DNA from: Acidovorax sp. RAC01
GTDB taxonomy: Bacteria; Pseudomonadota; Gammaproteobacteria; Burkholderiales; Burkholderiaceae_C
NCBI RefSeq assembly: GCF_001714725.1
Contig: NZ_CP016447.1
Span: 3,653,501 to 3,717,500, forward strand
DNA length: 64,000 nucleotides
Direction: 5' to 3'
Below, one piece after another: positions 7,881 to 17,245 of the stretch (position 1 is its first letter; each line of letters begins with the position of its first letter). The translations under genes were made by a program, and so were the position numbers. The notes beneath the pieces were generated by a model. It was not told where the DNA came from, did not search any database, and was given only the letters and a program-made list of their open reading frames with translations.

Positions 7881-8933
7881 TCAATATCTTGTTGAGTGCC
7901 ACGCGACCCCGTTTTCGTCCATCGTGACTTCTATGGTGGCCTGTGCGATGAGAAAGTTTATGCAAGCAACTGCCTCACCTGTTGCCAGGCTCAGTTGCTG
8001 CGCATCCTGTTCTCCGATGGAGCGATGAAAGAGTGCAGCGAACGTATCGATGATCCGTTGAGGCCCGGTAGTCAATGTCTGACGTAACCGATTCAGTGCA
8101 CTATTTTGGCCTGACCTGAGCGAGTCAAGGCGTTCATGCAGTCCATAAAAGGGCTCGTTGTGAGAGGGGAGTACCAACACATCGTTGGGAACATCCCTCA
8201 TTAGTTTGTCGAGCCCTTCGTACCACTCCTTCAGCGGATTGGCCTGTGGCTCGCTGGCGAACACCGAAACATTCGACGAAATCTTCGGTAGCACCTGGTC
8301 GCCGGAGATCAGCAGTTTCAAGTCGGGGCAGTACAGAGAGGCATGTTCTGGTGAGTGGCCGCCGGTGGTGATGATCCGCCAGCCATATTTACCCAACTGG
8401 ACGTGGTCGCCGTCCTGCAACCGTCGGTAGCTGTCAGGCAGAGCGTGGATATGTTTACCAAAGCTGCCGAAGCGACTGCGGTAGCTTTCAATGGCTGCCT
8501 CCGACCAGCCGGCGCATCTATTGAAGAGCACGCCGTCGGGCGGGGCTTCGCGGTTCGTGTCGGCATGCATCACGCGGCAGGTCAGGTACTCCAGCCGGCT
8601 CATGTGCAGCGGCACACCAAAGCGACGCGTGAACCAACCAGCCAAGCCGATGTGGTCTGGGTGCATGTGTGTGGCGAAAACGCCTTGGAGTGGCCGTGCC
8701 AGCGGCCCGTGCGCCATGAGGGCCAGCCAGTCGGCCACGGTGTCGGGGTTATTCAGGCCGGTATCTACCAGCACCCAGCCATCATGGGTATCTATGGCCC
8801 ATACATTGATGTGGTCGAGTCGGAATGGCATCGACAGTCGGATCCAGCGTACGCCCGGGGCGATCTCGACCCAGTGTCGTGACGATGGTGGCTTGAATGG
8901 ATAAATAAGTGGATTGGCTGCGAGTTCAATCAT
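7881..8933 (-). CDS. MBL-fold metallo-hydrolase
   Basis: 350 residues. The metallo-beta-lactamase fold is shown by THMHPDH at residues 88-94 (the HxHxDH zinc site), a later metal His in GGHSPEHASLY, and ISGDQVLP. The C-terminal part contains LPSHNEPFYGL and a helical extension. It is the last gene of a leftward trio with a PaaK-like protein and an enoyl-CoA hydratase. Likely roles in such clusters are hydrolysis of a thioester or lactone intermediate. The 3' end lies only 27 bp from the IS66 terminus. Confidence 0.82.
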   Translation of the reverse strand: MIELAANPLIYPFKPPSSRHWVEIAPGVRWIRLSMPFRLDHINVWAIDTHDGWVLVDTGLNNPDTVADWLALMAHGPLARPLQGVFATHMHPDHIGLAGWFTRRFGVPLHMSRLEYLTCRVMHADTNREAPPDGVLFNRCAGWSEAAIESYRSRFGSFGKHIHALPDSYRRLQDGDHVQLGKYGWRIITTGGHSPEHASLYCPDLKLLISGDQVLPKISSNVSVFASEPQANPLKEWYEGLDKLMRDVPNDVLVLPSHNEPFYGLHERLDSLRSGQNSALNRLRQTLTTGPQRIIDTFAALFHRSIGEQDAQQLSLATGEAVACINFLIAQATIEVTMDENGVAWHSTRY

Positions 8934-9002
8934 TGCTATCGTTTCATGAGGTAAGCGACGGTATAGCCACTAGGTGCATCAGACCAATGGCTTTTTAGAA
9001 TT

Positions 9003-10226
9003 TCACTGCTTGTTGTCAACCAGCAAGGGTGCGTCAATGGGCATATCTTCTTGGATTACCCACTCGACTGAGTCGAGCCTCAGGCGGGTCAATTGCCTGA
9101 ACACTTCGATCAAATCGCTTTGCGTGGCGTAGTGAGAAGCCCCTGGCGTTAGCACCGCGCGCAAGGTTGCAGTTTCCCGATGCTGCTTTTTTTCAACGAA
9201 GATCTGGGCACGTTCTATAGCCGGGATCCGGATGATCAGCTCTTCCACGTTGCGTGGATAGATGAAAATTTCGCGTACTTTGACACCTTGGCCCACTCGG
9301 CCTTGCAACAAACTGATTCGTTCGACGAGACCATCCGGGGAATGGGCCAGCGCTTGCGCCACATCGCCTGTGCCAAAGCGGACCAGAGGCCAACCGCTGT
9401 CCAGCGTGGTGACCACTATCTGGCCGGGTTCGCCCGGCGGAAGGGGTGCGCCGGTGTGCGGGTCGCAGATCTGGACGAGCCGGTCAGGCTGGACCGTGTA
9501 GCCCAGTTGTCCTAGTTCCTCGTAAGCAATCAGCCCGAAGTCGCCGGTGGCATAAGCCGAGAACGTGCGGATTGCGTATTTCTGCTCCAATGCGCGGCGC
9601 TTGCCCATCCAGTCACCCAGTTCGCCGCCCAGCATTGCGGAGCGGACCTTCCATTGAGAAGGCAGGTCGTAGCCCATGCGCTCAAGCGTTTCGACCAAGG
9701 TCACGAAGAAGGAGGTGGAGGAGCAAATGCAGGTGATGCCCAGTTCCATGATGAGCTGCGCTTGTTGCTCGGCGCCGCCGGGCCCGCAGGGAATGAGCGT
9801 CGCCCCGGTGGCAGCAATGCCCGCATCTAGCAATAGGCCGGCTGGAACAAGATGGTAGGACCAGGTGTTGAGTACACGGTCACCGGGGCCGATTCCCGCC
9901 TGCCTGAACACATGCGAGAAGCCCTTGCCAGTGTCTTCGTCGAAAGAATGGGGTTCATAGACGGGGCCTGGGGAGACATAAATGCGGCGGATAGATGTGT
10001 CGTCGGCAGCGAGAAACCCACCGAATGGCGGTGACTGGCGCTGCTTATCAAGCAGTGAATCCTTACTTGTGACGGCGAGCCGTGCAAGGTCGGCAGGGCC
10101 TTGGAGATCCTGCGGCGTCATCATTGCAAGCTGATAGACCGCGCGGATGGCCGGGGCGCGGTCGTAGGCGAATTGCTGCGAAGCACGCAGTAGTCTGAAT
10201 CGATCGGTGGTGGGTAACGTATGCAT
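9003..10226 (-). CDS. PaaK-like AMP-forming acyl/aryl-CoA ligase family protein
   Basis: 407 residues related to phenylacetate-CoA ligases. The N-terminal helix bundle, a substrate-pocket region (SSTSFFVTLVETLERMGYDL), GEPGQIVVTTLDSGWPLVRFGTGD and the C-terminal lid with KVREIFIYPRNVEELI are visible. The first motif usually rich in Ser/Thr/Gly (P-loop) is weak here (IYVSPGPVYEPHSF), so activity on a free acid is not certain. It lies 12 bp downstream of the hydratase gene and probably activates an acid intermediate of the pathway. Confidence 0.75.
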   Translation of the reverse strand: MHTLPTTDRFRLLRASQQFAYDRAPAIRAVYQLAMMTPQDLQGPADLARLAVTSKDSLLDKQRQSPPFGGFLAADDTSIRRIYVSPGPVYEPHSFDEDTGKGFSHVFRQAGIGPGDRVLNTWSYHLVPAGLLLDAGIAATGATLIPCGPGGAEQQAQLIMELGITCICSSTSFFVTLVETLERMGYDLPSQWKVRSAMLGGELGDWMGKRRALEQKYAIRTFSAYATGDFGLIAYEELGQLGYTVQPDRLVQICDPHTGAPLPPGEPGQIVVTTLDSGWPLVRFGTGDVAQALAHSPDGLVERISLLQGRVGQGVKVREIFIYPRNVEELIIRIPAIERAQIFVEKKQHRETATLRAVLTPGASHYATQSDLIEVFRQLTRLRLDSVEWVIQEDMPIDAPLLVDNKQ

Positions 10227-10238
10227 GGCGTTGCCGTC

Positions 10239-11021
10239 CTAGTGGCCCGTGAAGCGCGGGGTGCGTTTTTCGTTGAATGCGGCCAGGCCTTCGTGGAGAT
10301 CGGCGCTGTGGGAATGCACTTCAGAGGCCAGAAGCTCCAATCGCAGGGCGGTGTCTAGAGGCTGTTGCAAACCATCGTCGACCAGCGTTTTCATGCGGCG
10401 CAGGCCAAGGGGGCTCTTCGTGGCAATTTTGTCGGCCACGGCTTGTGCAACGCTTTCGAGCTGGTCGTCGTCCACCACTTGGTTGACGAGGCCCGCTTCC
10501 ACAAGATCTGCCGCGTCCACGAAGTCACCCGTGAAGAGAAGGTACTTGGCGCGTGTGGGGCCAATGACCCGCGGCAGGCGCACCGACCCCCCCCCTCCGG
10601 GGATCAGGCCGTAGTTGGCATGTGCGTCGCCAATTTTGGCGCTCCTTGCCGCCAGCACTAGATCACAGCACAGCACCAGTTCGAGCCCGCCCGCCAGAGT
10701 TATGCCGTTCAGGGCGGCGATCACGGGTTTTGGAAAGCGGTCAATCCGGTTCATGGTGGACAGTACGCTGTCCAGAAAGCCACTGGTGCCACTTTCGCCC
10801 GCTTGCGTCTTGACGTACTTGAGGTCGGCGCCCGCGCAGAAGGCCCGTCCAGTGCCCGTCAATACGACGGATATCACGTCTCCGCGGCTCTGTGCTTCGT
10901 TGAGTGCGTGGTCTATTCCCCGAAGCACCGCCGGGGTCAGCGAGTTCATTGCATCAGGTCGGTTCAGGCGAATCCACATGGTGCCTTTTCGTACGTCTGT
11001 AATCACAACCGGTGTCGACAT
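10239..11021 (-). CDS. Enoyl-CoA hydratase/isomerase family protein
   Basis: 260 residues from ATG 11021, preferred over ATG 11051 because AAGGA lies about 8 bp upstream. Crotonase fold: FCAGADLKYV forms the first oxyanion-hole strand and AGGLELVLCCDLV the second, with the Glu equivalent to Glu144 of rat hydratase. The position of the second catalytic Glu (PE in most hydratases) reads HANYGLIPGGGG, so one catalytic acid is replaced. The reaction could therefore be isomerisation, hydration or something else. It opens the leftward arm of the cluster. Confidence 0.82.
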   Translation of the reverse strand: MSTPVVITDVRKGTMWIRLNRPDAMNSLTPAVLRGIDHALNEAQSRGDVISVVLTGTGRAFCAGADLKYVKTQAGESGTSGFLDSVLSTMNRIDRFPKPVIAALNGITLAGGLELVLCCDLVLAARSAKIGDAHANYGLIPGGGGSVRLPRVIGPTRAKYLLFTGDFVDAADLVEAGLVNQVVDDDQLESVAQAVADKIATKSPLGLRRMKTLVDDGLQQPLDTALRLELLASEVHSHSADLHEGLAAFNEKRTPRFTGH

Positions 11022-11117
11022 CAGGGGTTCCTTGCTGGCTTGCGTGTTCATGGATCGATTCTGCTTTTGCCTCTGTTTTGAGGGACATGGGGTTTTCCAT
11101 TACCCATAAGTTAAAAA

Positions 11118-11135
11118 TTCTACCCTAAAGTAAAA
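11118..11135. promoter_or_regulatory. Probable TetR operator in the divergent promoter region
   Basis: TTCTACCCTAAAGTAAAA matches 14 of 18 positions of the perfect palindrome at 12255-12272. It lies between the start of the enoyl-CoA hydratase gene (minus strand) and the CaiB-type gene (plus strand), where one bound repressor could control both directions. The TetR gene at the end of the cluster is the natural candidate. Confidence 0.55.
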
Positions 11136-11158
11136 CAATTAAACAAATGGAGTTCTTC

Positions 11159-12208
11159 ATGCGAAGTAAGAGCAGCCCGCTCATGTTCCCGCTATCGGGT
11201 ATCAAGATCGTCGAGTTCGAGGGGATCGGCCCAGGGCCCTTAGCTGGGTTCATGTTGATGCAGATGGGCGCTGACGTTACTGTGGTCGGGCGGCCAGGTG
11301 CGAGCGCATTGCCTGATGAGCTCACTCCGAAGGACGGGGCGCTCTTGTCGCGCGGCAAACGACGCGTCACATTGAATCTCAAGAACGACGAGGACAAGGC
11401 GCGGGCGCTGGACATGGTCGCGCAAAGCGACGGGTTGATTGAGGGCAACCGCCCGGGTGTGATGGAGCGCCTGGGTTTGGGTCCCGATGTATGTGGTGAA
11501 TACAACCCGCGGCTTGTGTATGGGCGCATGACGGGCTGGGGGCAGGATGGGCCGCTGGCTCAGGCCGCCGGGCACGACATGAACTATGTCGCTCTCACTG
11601 GGCTCATGTCGATCACCGAGCAACCGGGACACCCTCCCATGCTTCCACCCACAGTGGTTGGGGATGCTGCCGGCGCCCTCGGGTTTGCATTTGGCATGGT
11701 GTCGGCGTTGCTAGGCGCGCGGGATAAGGGCCAGGGCTGCGTGGTTGACGGCGCCATCATTGATGTGTTGGCAATGCTGTCGCCGCTCGTGCAACTGATT
11801 CGTCAAGGTGGCGGATTGGAAGGCAGCGAACCCAGTGTCTTCCATGACTCACCCTTCTACGACCGCTATCTGTGCAGCGATGGGCGATACATCACGGTCG
11901 GTGCAATCGAGCCACAGTTCTATGCATTGCTGTTGACGCAATTGCAGCTGACGGATGTCGACCCCGCACGGCAAATGGACAAGACTTTGTGGCCGTCTCT
12001 CAAGGCGCGGATTGCGCAGCGCTTTGCTTCCCAACCTAGTACGTACTGGAATGCACTGATGGAAGGCACTGACAGTTGCTTTGCGCCGGTGCTCACCATG
12101 GCCGAAGCCGCCGCTCATCCCCACAACGTGGCTCGTGGTTTGTACAGCGTGACTGAGCAGGGCGATATTGAGACTGCGCGGGGCATGCGATTCCTGCCGC
12201 TTTGCTGA
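11159..12208 (+). CDS. CaiB/BaiF-family protein, alpha-methylacyl-CoA racemase-like
   Basis: 349 residues from ATG 11159, which has GGAG 8 bp upstream; the in-frame ATG 11147 has none. Class III CoA-transferase fold. NRPGVMERLGLGPD, YGRMTGWGQDGP, and GHDMNYVALTG with the catalytic His, then VVGDAAGALGFA with the Asp, match alpha-methylacyl-CoA racemases better than transferases. Such racemases invert the 2-methyl stereocentre so an acyl-CoA dehydrogenase can use it. With the SDR and thiolase nearby, this points to a 2-methyl-branched acyl-CoA substrate. Confidence 0.8.
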   Translation: MRSKSSPLMFPLSGIKIVEFEGIGPGPLAGFMLMQMGADVTVVGRPGASALPDELTPKDGALLSRGKRRVTLNLKNDEDKARALDMVAQSDGLIEGNRPGVMERLGLGPDVCGEYNPRLVYGRMTGWGQDGPLAQAAGHDMNYVALTGLMSITEQPGHPPMLPPTVVGDAAGALGFAFGMVSALLGARDKGQGCVVDGAIIDVLAMLSPLVQLIRQGGGLEGSEPSVFHDSPFYDRYLCSDGRYITVGAIEPQFYALLLTQLQLTDVDPARQMDKTLWPSLKARIAQRFASQPSTYWNALMEGTDSCFAPVLTMAEAAAHPHNVARGLYSVTEQGDIETARGMRFLPLC

Positions 12209-12254
12209 GCCGCGAATGTGATACCAAGGGTAATCCCTGGCAAGCAGTTGAGAA

Positions 12255-12272
12255 TTTTACTGTACAGTAAAA
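12255..12272. promoter_or_regulatory. 18-bp perfect palindrome, probable TetR operator
   Basis: TTTTACTGTACAGTAAAA is perfectly symmetrical and lies 65 bp upstream of the thiolase start, in a short AT-rich promoter region. A weaker TTAC/GTAA pair follows at about 12279. The shape suits a homodimeric TetR or FadR-type repressor. Confidence 0.7.
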
Positions 12273-12337
12273 ACATCTTACGCAAAGTAATTTATTTGAC
12301 TTTCATGGATCAAGAAGATCCGCCACGGAGAAATGCG

Positions 12338-13576
12338 ATGGAAGATATCTATGTGGTTGGTGTGGGGATGACGCCATTCGGACGGCATCTGGACAAAGAC
12401 ATCAAGGCGCTCACACGCGAGGCCACGGCGGCTGCTTTGGCGGACGCGGGATTGGAAAAAGAAGACTTGGAAGCGGCCTTTTTTGGGAACACTTCCCAGG
12501 GGCATATGGATGGCCAGCACATGATTCGTGGGCAAATTGCGCTGCGGGCCATGGGGATTGGGCGCATTCCGGTGGTGAACGTCGAAAACGCTTGTGCAAG
12601 CGGCTCGTCGGCGTTCGTTCTAGCCTGCAATCACCTCAAGTCGGGTGCTGGCGATGTCGCTTTGGCTGTTGGTGCAGAGAAGATGTTCTCATCCGACAAG
12701 CTCAAGATGTTCTCGGTGTTTGACAGTGCCTGGGATCTCTCGCGTGCAGAAGAGATTCGTGGGGAGTTGATGAAGATGGGGCGCGACGTGGCGGTGCCCG
12801 AGGGGAGTACCTCACCCAGGCCGTACAGCGTTTTCATGGACGTGTATGCGGCGTTTGCACGATCGCACATGCGCACTTTCGGGACGACGCAGCGCCAGTT
12901 AGCCGCCGTTTCGTCCAAGAACCACGCGCACTCCATGCACAACCCGCTGTCGCAGTACCGGATGGCTTACAGCATCGAAGAGGTGCTCGCCGCGCCGCCG
13001 ATCACCTACCCATTGACTCTGCCCATGTGCTCCCCGGTGTCTGATGGCGCAGCAGCAGCCATCATTTGCACACGCTCGGCGCTTATGCGCTTGAACATCG
13101 ATGAAAAGCGTGCCATCAAGGTGTTGGCGGCAGTAGTGCAAAGCGGTTCCGACCGGAGCGAAGACGACTACACCAACCACTGCACAGCACTGGCTTCGCG
13201 CAGGGCATATGAACTGGCAGGTGTTGGCCCAGCAGATATCTCGGTGGCCGAGGTGCACGATGCCACGGCCATGGGTGAAATCATTCAGACAGAAAACCTC
13301 GGTTTCTGTGAGTTCGGCATGGGCGGTGTGATTGCCGAGCGGGGTGATACCCGGATTGGTGGCCGCATTCCCGTTAATCCGTCCGGCGGCCTGGAGTCTA
13401 AGGGGCACCCTGTTGGGGCCACCGGTATTGCCCAAGTCCATGAGTTGGTAACTCAGCTTCGCGGGGAAGCCGGACTGCGGCAGGTGACTGACGCAAGGAT
13501 TGCGCTGGCAGAAAACGGTGGCGGTCTTGAGGGCATTGAAGAAGCTGTTGCCTGTATCACCATCTTGGCGCGCTGA
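12338..13576 (+). CDS. Thiolase family protein (SCP2/SCPx-like acetyl-CoA acyltransferase)
   Basis: 412 residues from ATG 12338, with GGAG about 9 bp upstream; the frame is open farther up but without a good start. Nucleophilic Cys86 lies in NACASGSSAF; EVHDATAMGEI and ESKGHPVGATG give the His motifs. The sequence is of the SCPx/lipid-transfer thiolase type, which often cleaves branched or steroid-derived 3-ketoacyl-CoA. It follows the probable operator and begins the main run of plus-strand genes. It would perform the chain-cleaving step of the pathway. Confidence 0.85.
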   Translation: MEDIYVVGVGMTPFGRHLDKDIKALTREATAAALADAGLEKEDLEAAFFGNTSQGHMDGQHMIRGQIALRAMGIGRIPVVNVENACASGSSAFVLACNHLKSGAGDVALAVGAEKMFSSDKLKMFSVFDSAWDLSRAEEIRGELMKMGRDVAVPEGSTSPRPYSVFMDVYAAFARSHMRTFGTTQRQLAAVSSKNHAHSMHNPLSQYRMAYSIEEVLAAPPITYPLTLPMCSPVSDGAAAAIICTRSALMRLNIDEKRAIKVLAAVVQSGSDRSEDDYTNHCTALASRRAYELAGVGPADISVAEVHDATAMGEIIQTENLGFCEFGMGGVIAERGDTRIGGRIPVNPSGGLESKGHPVGATGIAQVHELVTQLRGEAGLRQVTDARIALAENGGGLEGIEEAVACITILAR

Positions 13577-13609
13577 GCGCTGCACTCAATAAGAGACAAG
13601 AGAAACAGT

Positions 13610-14371
13610 ATGGATGTCAAAAATACCATTGCCTTCGTCACAGGAGCTGCTTCAGGCCTGGGGCTCGCCACTTGCAAGGCATTGCTTGCGGCCGGAGCGA
13701 GCGTCATGGCGGTTGATCTGGACGAAGAGCGCCTTGCGAGCGAGGTGCTGCCGATGGGCGAGCGCGTGCGAATCCAGAAGGTTGATGTTTCGGACGAGGC
13801 CAGTGTGAAGGCTGGCGTAGACGCGGCAGTGGCGGAATTTGGTGCGCTGCATGTGGCGGTAAATTGCGCGGGAATTCTGGGTCCCTGCAAGACGCTTTCA
13901 AAGGGCGAGTTATTCCCGATGGATCTTTGGAACCGGGTGATCGCCATCAACCTGACCGGGACATTCAACGTGGTGCGCTATGCGTCGTTGGCCATGTCGC
14001 AGAACGAGCCCAATGTCGACGGTGAACGGGGGGTCATCGTGAACACGTCATCTGGTGCTGCGTGGCAGGGTCAAGTGGGCCAGGCCGCATATAGCGCCAG
14101 CAAAGCGGCGGTCATTGGAATGACGCTTCCGGTGGCGCGGGATCTTGCGCAACACGGAATCCGAGTGGTGGCCGTGGCGCCTGGTCTGTTTGAGACCGCC
14201 ATGTCTGCAGGCATGCCAACGAAGGTGTCGCAAAACATTATTGACAACGTCATCCTCTTTCCTCATCGCATGGGGCAGGCACAAGAGTTCGGTGGACTGG
14301 TTCGGCACGTTGTGGAAAACGCCTATTTGAATGCCACCACGATCAGCCTGGATGCGGGTGTCCGTTGTTAG
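13610..14371 (+). CDS. SDR-family 3-hydroxyacyl-CoA dehydrogenase (HSD17B10-like)
   Basis: 253 residues. Rossmann NAD motif TGAASGLG (about residues 11-18), VNCAGI, catalytic Ser in NTSSGAAW, and YSASKAAV (Tyr and Lys). The overall pattern matches type-2 3-hydroxyacyl-CoA dehydrogenases, which oxidise 3-hydroxy-2-methylacyl-CoA among others. It sits 33 bp after the thiolase gene and would supply its 3-keto substrate. Confidence 0.85.
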   Translation: MDVKNTIAFVTGAASGLGLATCKALLAAGASVMAVDLDEERLASEVLPMGERVRIQKVDVSDEASVKAGVDAAVAEFGALHVAVNCAGILGPCKTLSKGELFPMDLWNRVIAINLTGTFNVVRYASLAMSQNEPNVDGERGVIVNTSSGAAWQGQVGQAAYSASKAAVIGMTLPVARDLAQHGIRVVAVAPGLFETAMSAGMPTKVSQNIIDNVILFPHRMGQAQEFGGLVRHVVENAYLNATTISLDAGVRC

Positions 14372-14483
14372 TCGTGGTCCATTGATCGCTGCGAGCATTC
14401 CCGCAAATGGATGCGTAGACCCTGCAAAGGTCTTATGAAGGAAATTCGATGGACAAAGCCAAGAATTCAGAGTGGAGGTGCCA

Positions 14484-15281
14484 ATGAATGCAGCCATTCA
14501 AAGCCAGCGGGAAGGCGTGGTGCTGACAGCCCAGAATCTGCTGCTGCAGTTCGGTGGAGTTGTGGCGCTGAATGATGTTTCGATTGATGTGCGCAAGGAC
14601 GAGCTGCTGGCAATCATCGGGCCGAACGGAGCGGGAAAGTCTTCTCTGATGAACTGCCTGAGCGGGTTCTACCGCCCCAAGAAAGGCGAGATATCCCTGG
14701 CCGGGCACAACGTGCGCGACATGGCGGTTCACGACGTGGCGGCACAGGGCCTAGCGCGCACCTTTCAAGGTACGCACATTTTTTCGGGCATGACCGTTAT
14801 CGAGAACCTGATGGTGGGGCGCCACATGCACATGCGGGCCAATCTCGTGCAGTCATTTTTCCATTTCGGCCCGGCAAAACGGGAAGAAGTTTTGCATCGG
14901 GAGGTGGTGGAAGAAATCATTGAATTTCTTGAAATTGAATCCATCCGGCATGCGCCGGTGGGCAGCCTCGGTTATGGGCTTCGCAAGCGCGTGGACTTGG
15001 GGCGCGCACTGGCCCAAGACCCGAAGATTCTGTTGATGGATGAGCCTATGGCCGGTATGAATACTGAAGAGAAAGAAGACTTGGCACGTTTCATTCTGGA
15101 TGTGCGCGAGGCAAAGCGCATTCCTATTGTTTTGGTGGAGCACGACATGGGTGTGGTGATGGACCTGGCTGACCGCATCGCTGTGCTGGACTTTGGACGC
15201 AAGATCGCCGATGGAACGCCCAAGGAGATCCAGGCTAATCCCGCAGTGCTTAAAGCCTATCTTGGGGAGGGCGTCCAATGA
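14484..15281 (+). CDS. livG: ABC transporter ATP-binding protein, LivG type
   Basis: 265 residues from ATG 14484 (AGTGGAGGTG just upstream). Walker A GPNGAGKSS, Q-loop region in LARTFQGTHIF, signature LGYGLRKRVDLGRAL, Walker B ILLMDEPMAG, H-loop VLVEHDM. It is longer than LivF-type subunits and has the LivG-style insertion around residues 105-130. It overlaps the ligase gene start by ATGA, so the two are translationally coupled. It powers uptake with LivF, LivH and LivM. Confidence 0.88.
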   Translation: MNAAIQSQREGVVLTAQNLLLQFGGVVALNDVSIDVRKDELLAIIGPNGAGKSSLMNCLSGFYRPKKGEISLAGHNVRDMAVHDVAAQGLARTFQGTHIFSGMTVIENLMVGRHMHMRANLVQSFFHFGPAKREEVLHREVVEEIIEFLEIESIRHAPVGSLGYGLRKRVDLGRALAQDPKILLMDEPMAGMNTEEKEDLARFILDVREAKRIPIVLVEHDMGVVMDLADRIAVLDFGRKIADGTPKEIQANPAVLKAYLGEGVQ

Positions 15282-17245
15282 AACTCGAAATCGCGACCCT
15301 TCCCCAGTTGCTGCGCAAGCATGCGCATGCTAACCCCAACCGTCTTTCCCAGCGCCATAAGCAGCGCGGCATTTGGCGGGAGTACAGCTTTGCGGATGTG
15401 CAGCGCAACGTTCGAGAGATTGCGCTGGGCATGCACCAAGCAGGCGTCAAAGCGGGTGAGACCATTGCCATCATTGGTGAGAATGAGCCGCAGCATTACT
15501 GGGCCGAGTATGCCGCGCATGCACTGGAATGCAAAGTTGTATCCATGTACCCGGACCTCACTTCGGAGGAGGTGGCCTATCTTTTGGACGACAGCGAAGC
15601 AGTCATCTTGTTCGCGCAGGACCAAGAGCAGGTTGACAAGGGCCTGGATGTCCGGAACAAGACGTTGAAGATGCGCCACATTGTGTATTGGGATGAAACG
15701 GGTATGTGGTCGTATAACGACCCCATCCTGCAAACCTTCGATGGCATGCAGCGGCAAGGGCGTGAAATCCATCAACGTAACGGAAAGATGTACGACGCGC
15801 TAGTGGATGCGGGAGCCCCCGATGACATAGCGGTTCTTTCTTACACTTCCGGCACGACGGGGCAGCCCAAGGGCGTCATCCTCACGCATCGCTTTTTGAT
15901 CGACAACGCCCAGCGCTTGATCGATTCCATGGATGTGAAGCCGGGTATGGAATACCTGAGTTACATCGCGCCATCCTGGGCCACTGAACAAATATATGGC
16001 ATCACCATGGGATTGGGATTGCCCATGGTAGTGAACTTCCCCGAGGGCCCGGAGCAGGTGTTGTCCAACATTCGGGAATTGGCGGTGGAAGGTATGACAT
16101 TTGCTCCGCGCCAGTGGGAAAGCATGGCGTCCTCTGTGCAGGCGCACATGCTCGACGCAGGACCCATTCGACGAGGTGTCTACGAGTGGGGCATGAAGAT
16201 CGGTCACACCGTTAATGTGGGGCGCTTGGATGGAAAACCCGTTGGCCTGCTGGACCGGTTGCTGTTTCCTATCGCCAATGCACTGGTTCTGCGCCCGTTG
16301 CGAGATCTGCTCGGCCTGACCCGGCTGCGCTGTGCCAGCTGCGGTGGTGCCACCATGGCACCGGATGTGTTTCGCATGTTCCATGCCATGGGTATACCTC
16401 TGCGCAACATCTATGGCTCCACCGAAACCGGGTTGCTGACATGCCACCAGGGTGACCGATTTGATCTGGAGACCGTAGGGCACTGGATGAAGGCGCATCC
16501 AGAGGCGGGCCCACCATTGGAATGGCGCTTGAGTGCGGACGGAGAGCTGCAGATTCGTGGCGGAAGCCCGTTTCTGGGCTACTACCGCAGAGAGGGTTCC
16601 GTAGAGTCGAAGGTGAAAGATGGCTGGTTCTACACGGGCGATGCCGTAACGAAAACTGAGCTAGGCGAGCTCGTGTTCCTGGAGCGGTTGTCGGACCTCA
16701 AGCGTTTGCGCAGCGGAGAAACCTTCCCGCCGCAGTTCGTCGAGACCCGCCTTCGGTTCAGTCCCTTCATCAAGGACATCATGACGGTGGGAGACGAGAC
16801 GAGGGACTTCGTGGCCGCTCTCATCAATATCGACATGGCTGTTCTGTCGCGGTGGGCAGAAGACAAGCGGATCGGATTTTCAACCTTTACCGATTTGTCA
16901 CAGCGGCCAGAGGTCGCAGAGTTGATCAGTCAGGAAATTACCCGTGTGAATCAGTTTTTGCCGGCGCATGCGCGGGTCAAGCGATTCGCCAATTTTCCAA
17001 AAGAGCTTGATCCGGACGAGGGCGAACTAACACGTTCGAGAAAGCTGCGGCGCGAATTCCTGGAGGTGCGATACGCCACGCTGATCAACGGTTTATATGA
17101 CGGCTTGCACGCCGTGCGTATCGATATTCCTGTGACCTACCAGGACGGTCGGCGCGGCAATTTCGAGGCTCTGGTGTCCATCCATGACACGGACGCCGCA
17201 GGGTCAGACCACCTGGGCGCAGCCCGAAGCAGAGGACGGAAATGA
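15278..17245 (+). CDS. AMP-dependent long-chain acyl-CoA synthetase
   Basis: 655 residues, the length of long-chain (FadD15/ACSBG-like) synthetases. P-loop YTSGTTGQPKG (about residue 189), adenylate-binding YGSTETGL, and GWFYTGDAV with the downstream ERLSDLKRLRSGE hinge. The C-terminal Lys region is retained. It lies inside the transporter operon, overlapping livG and livH by four bases each. This strongly suggests that the imported acid is activated to its CoA ester on entry. Confidence 0.87.
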   Translation: MKLEIATLPQLLRKHAHANPNRLSQRHKQRGIWREYSFADVQRNVREIALGMHQAGVKAGETIAIIGENEPQHYWAEYAAHALECKVVSMYPDLTSEEVAYLLDDSEAVILFAQDQEQVDKGLDVRNKTLKMRHIVYWDETGMWSYNDPILQTFDGMQRQGREIHQRNGKMYDALVDAGAPDDIAVLSYTSGTTGQPKGVILTHRFLIDNAQRLIDSMDVKPGMEYLSYIAPSWATEQIYGITMGLGLPMVVNFPEGPEQVLSNIRELAVEGMTFAPRQWESMASSVQAHMLDAGPIRRGVYEWGMKIGHTVNVGRLDGKPVGLLDRLLFPIANALVLRPLRDLLGLTRLRCASCGGATMAPDVFRMFHAMGIPLRNIYGSTETGLLTCHQGDRFDLETVGHWMKAHPEAGPPLEWRLSADGELQIRGGSPFLGYYRREGSVESKVKDGWFYTGDAVTKTELGELVFLERLSDLKRLRSGETFPPQFVETRLRFSPFIKDIMTVGDETRDFVAALINIDMAVLSRWAEDKRIGFSTFTDLSQRPEVAELISQEITRVNQFLPAHARVKRFANFPKELDPDEGELTRSRKLRREFLEVRYATLINGLYDGLHAVRIDIPVTYQDGRRGNFEALVSIHDTDAAGSDHLGAARSRGRK

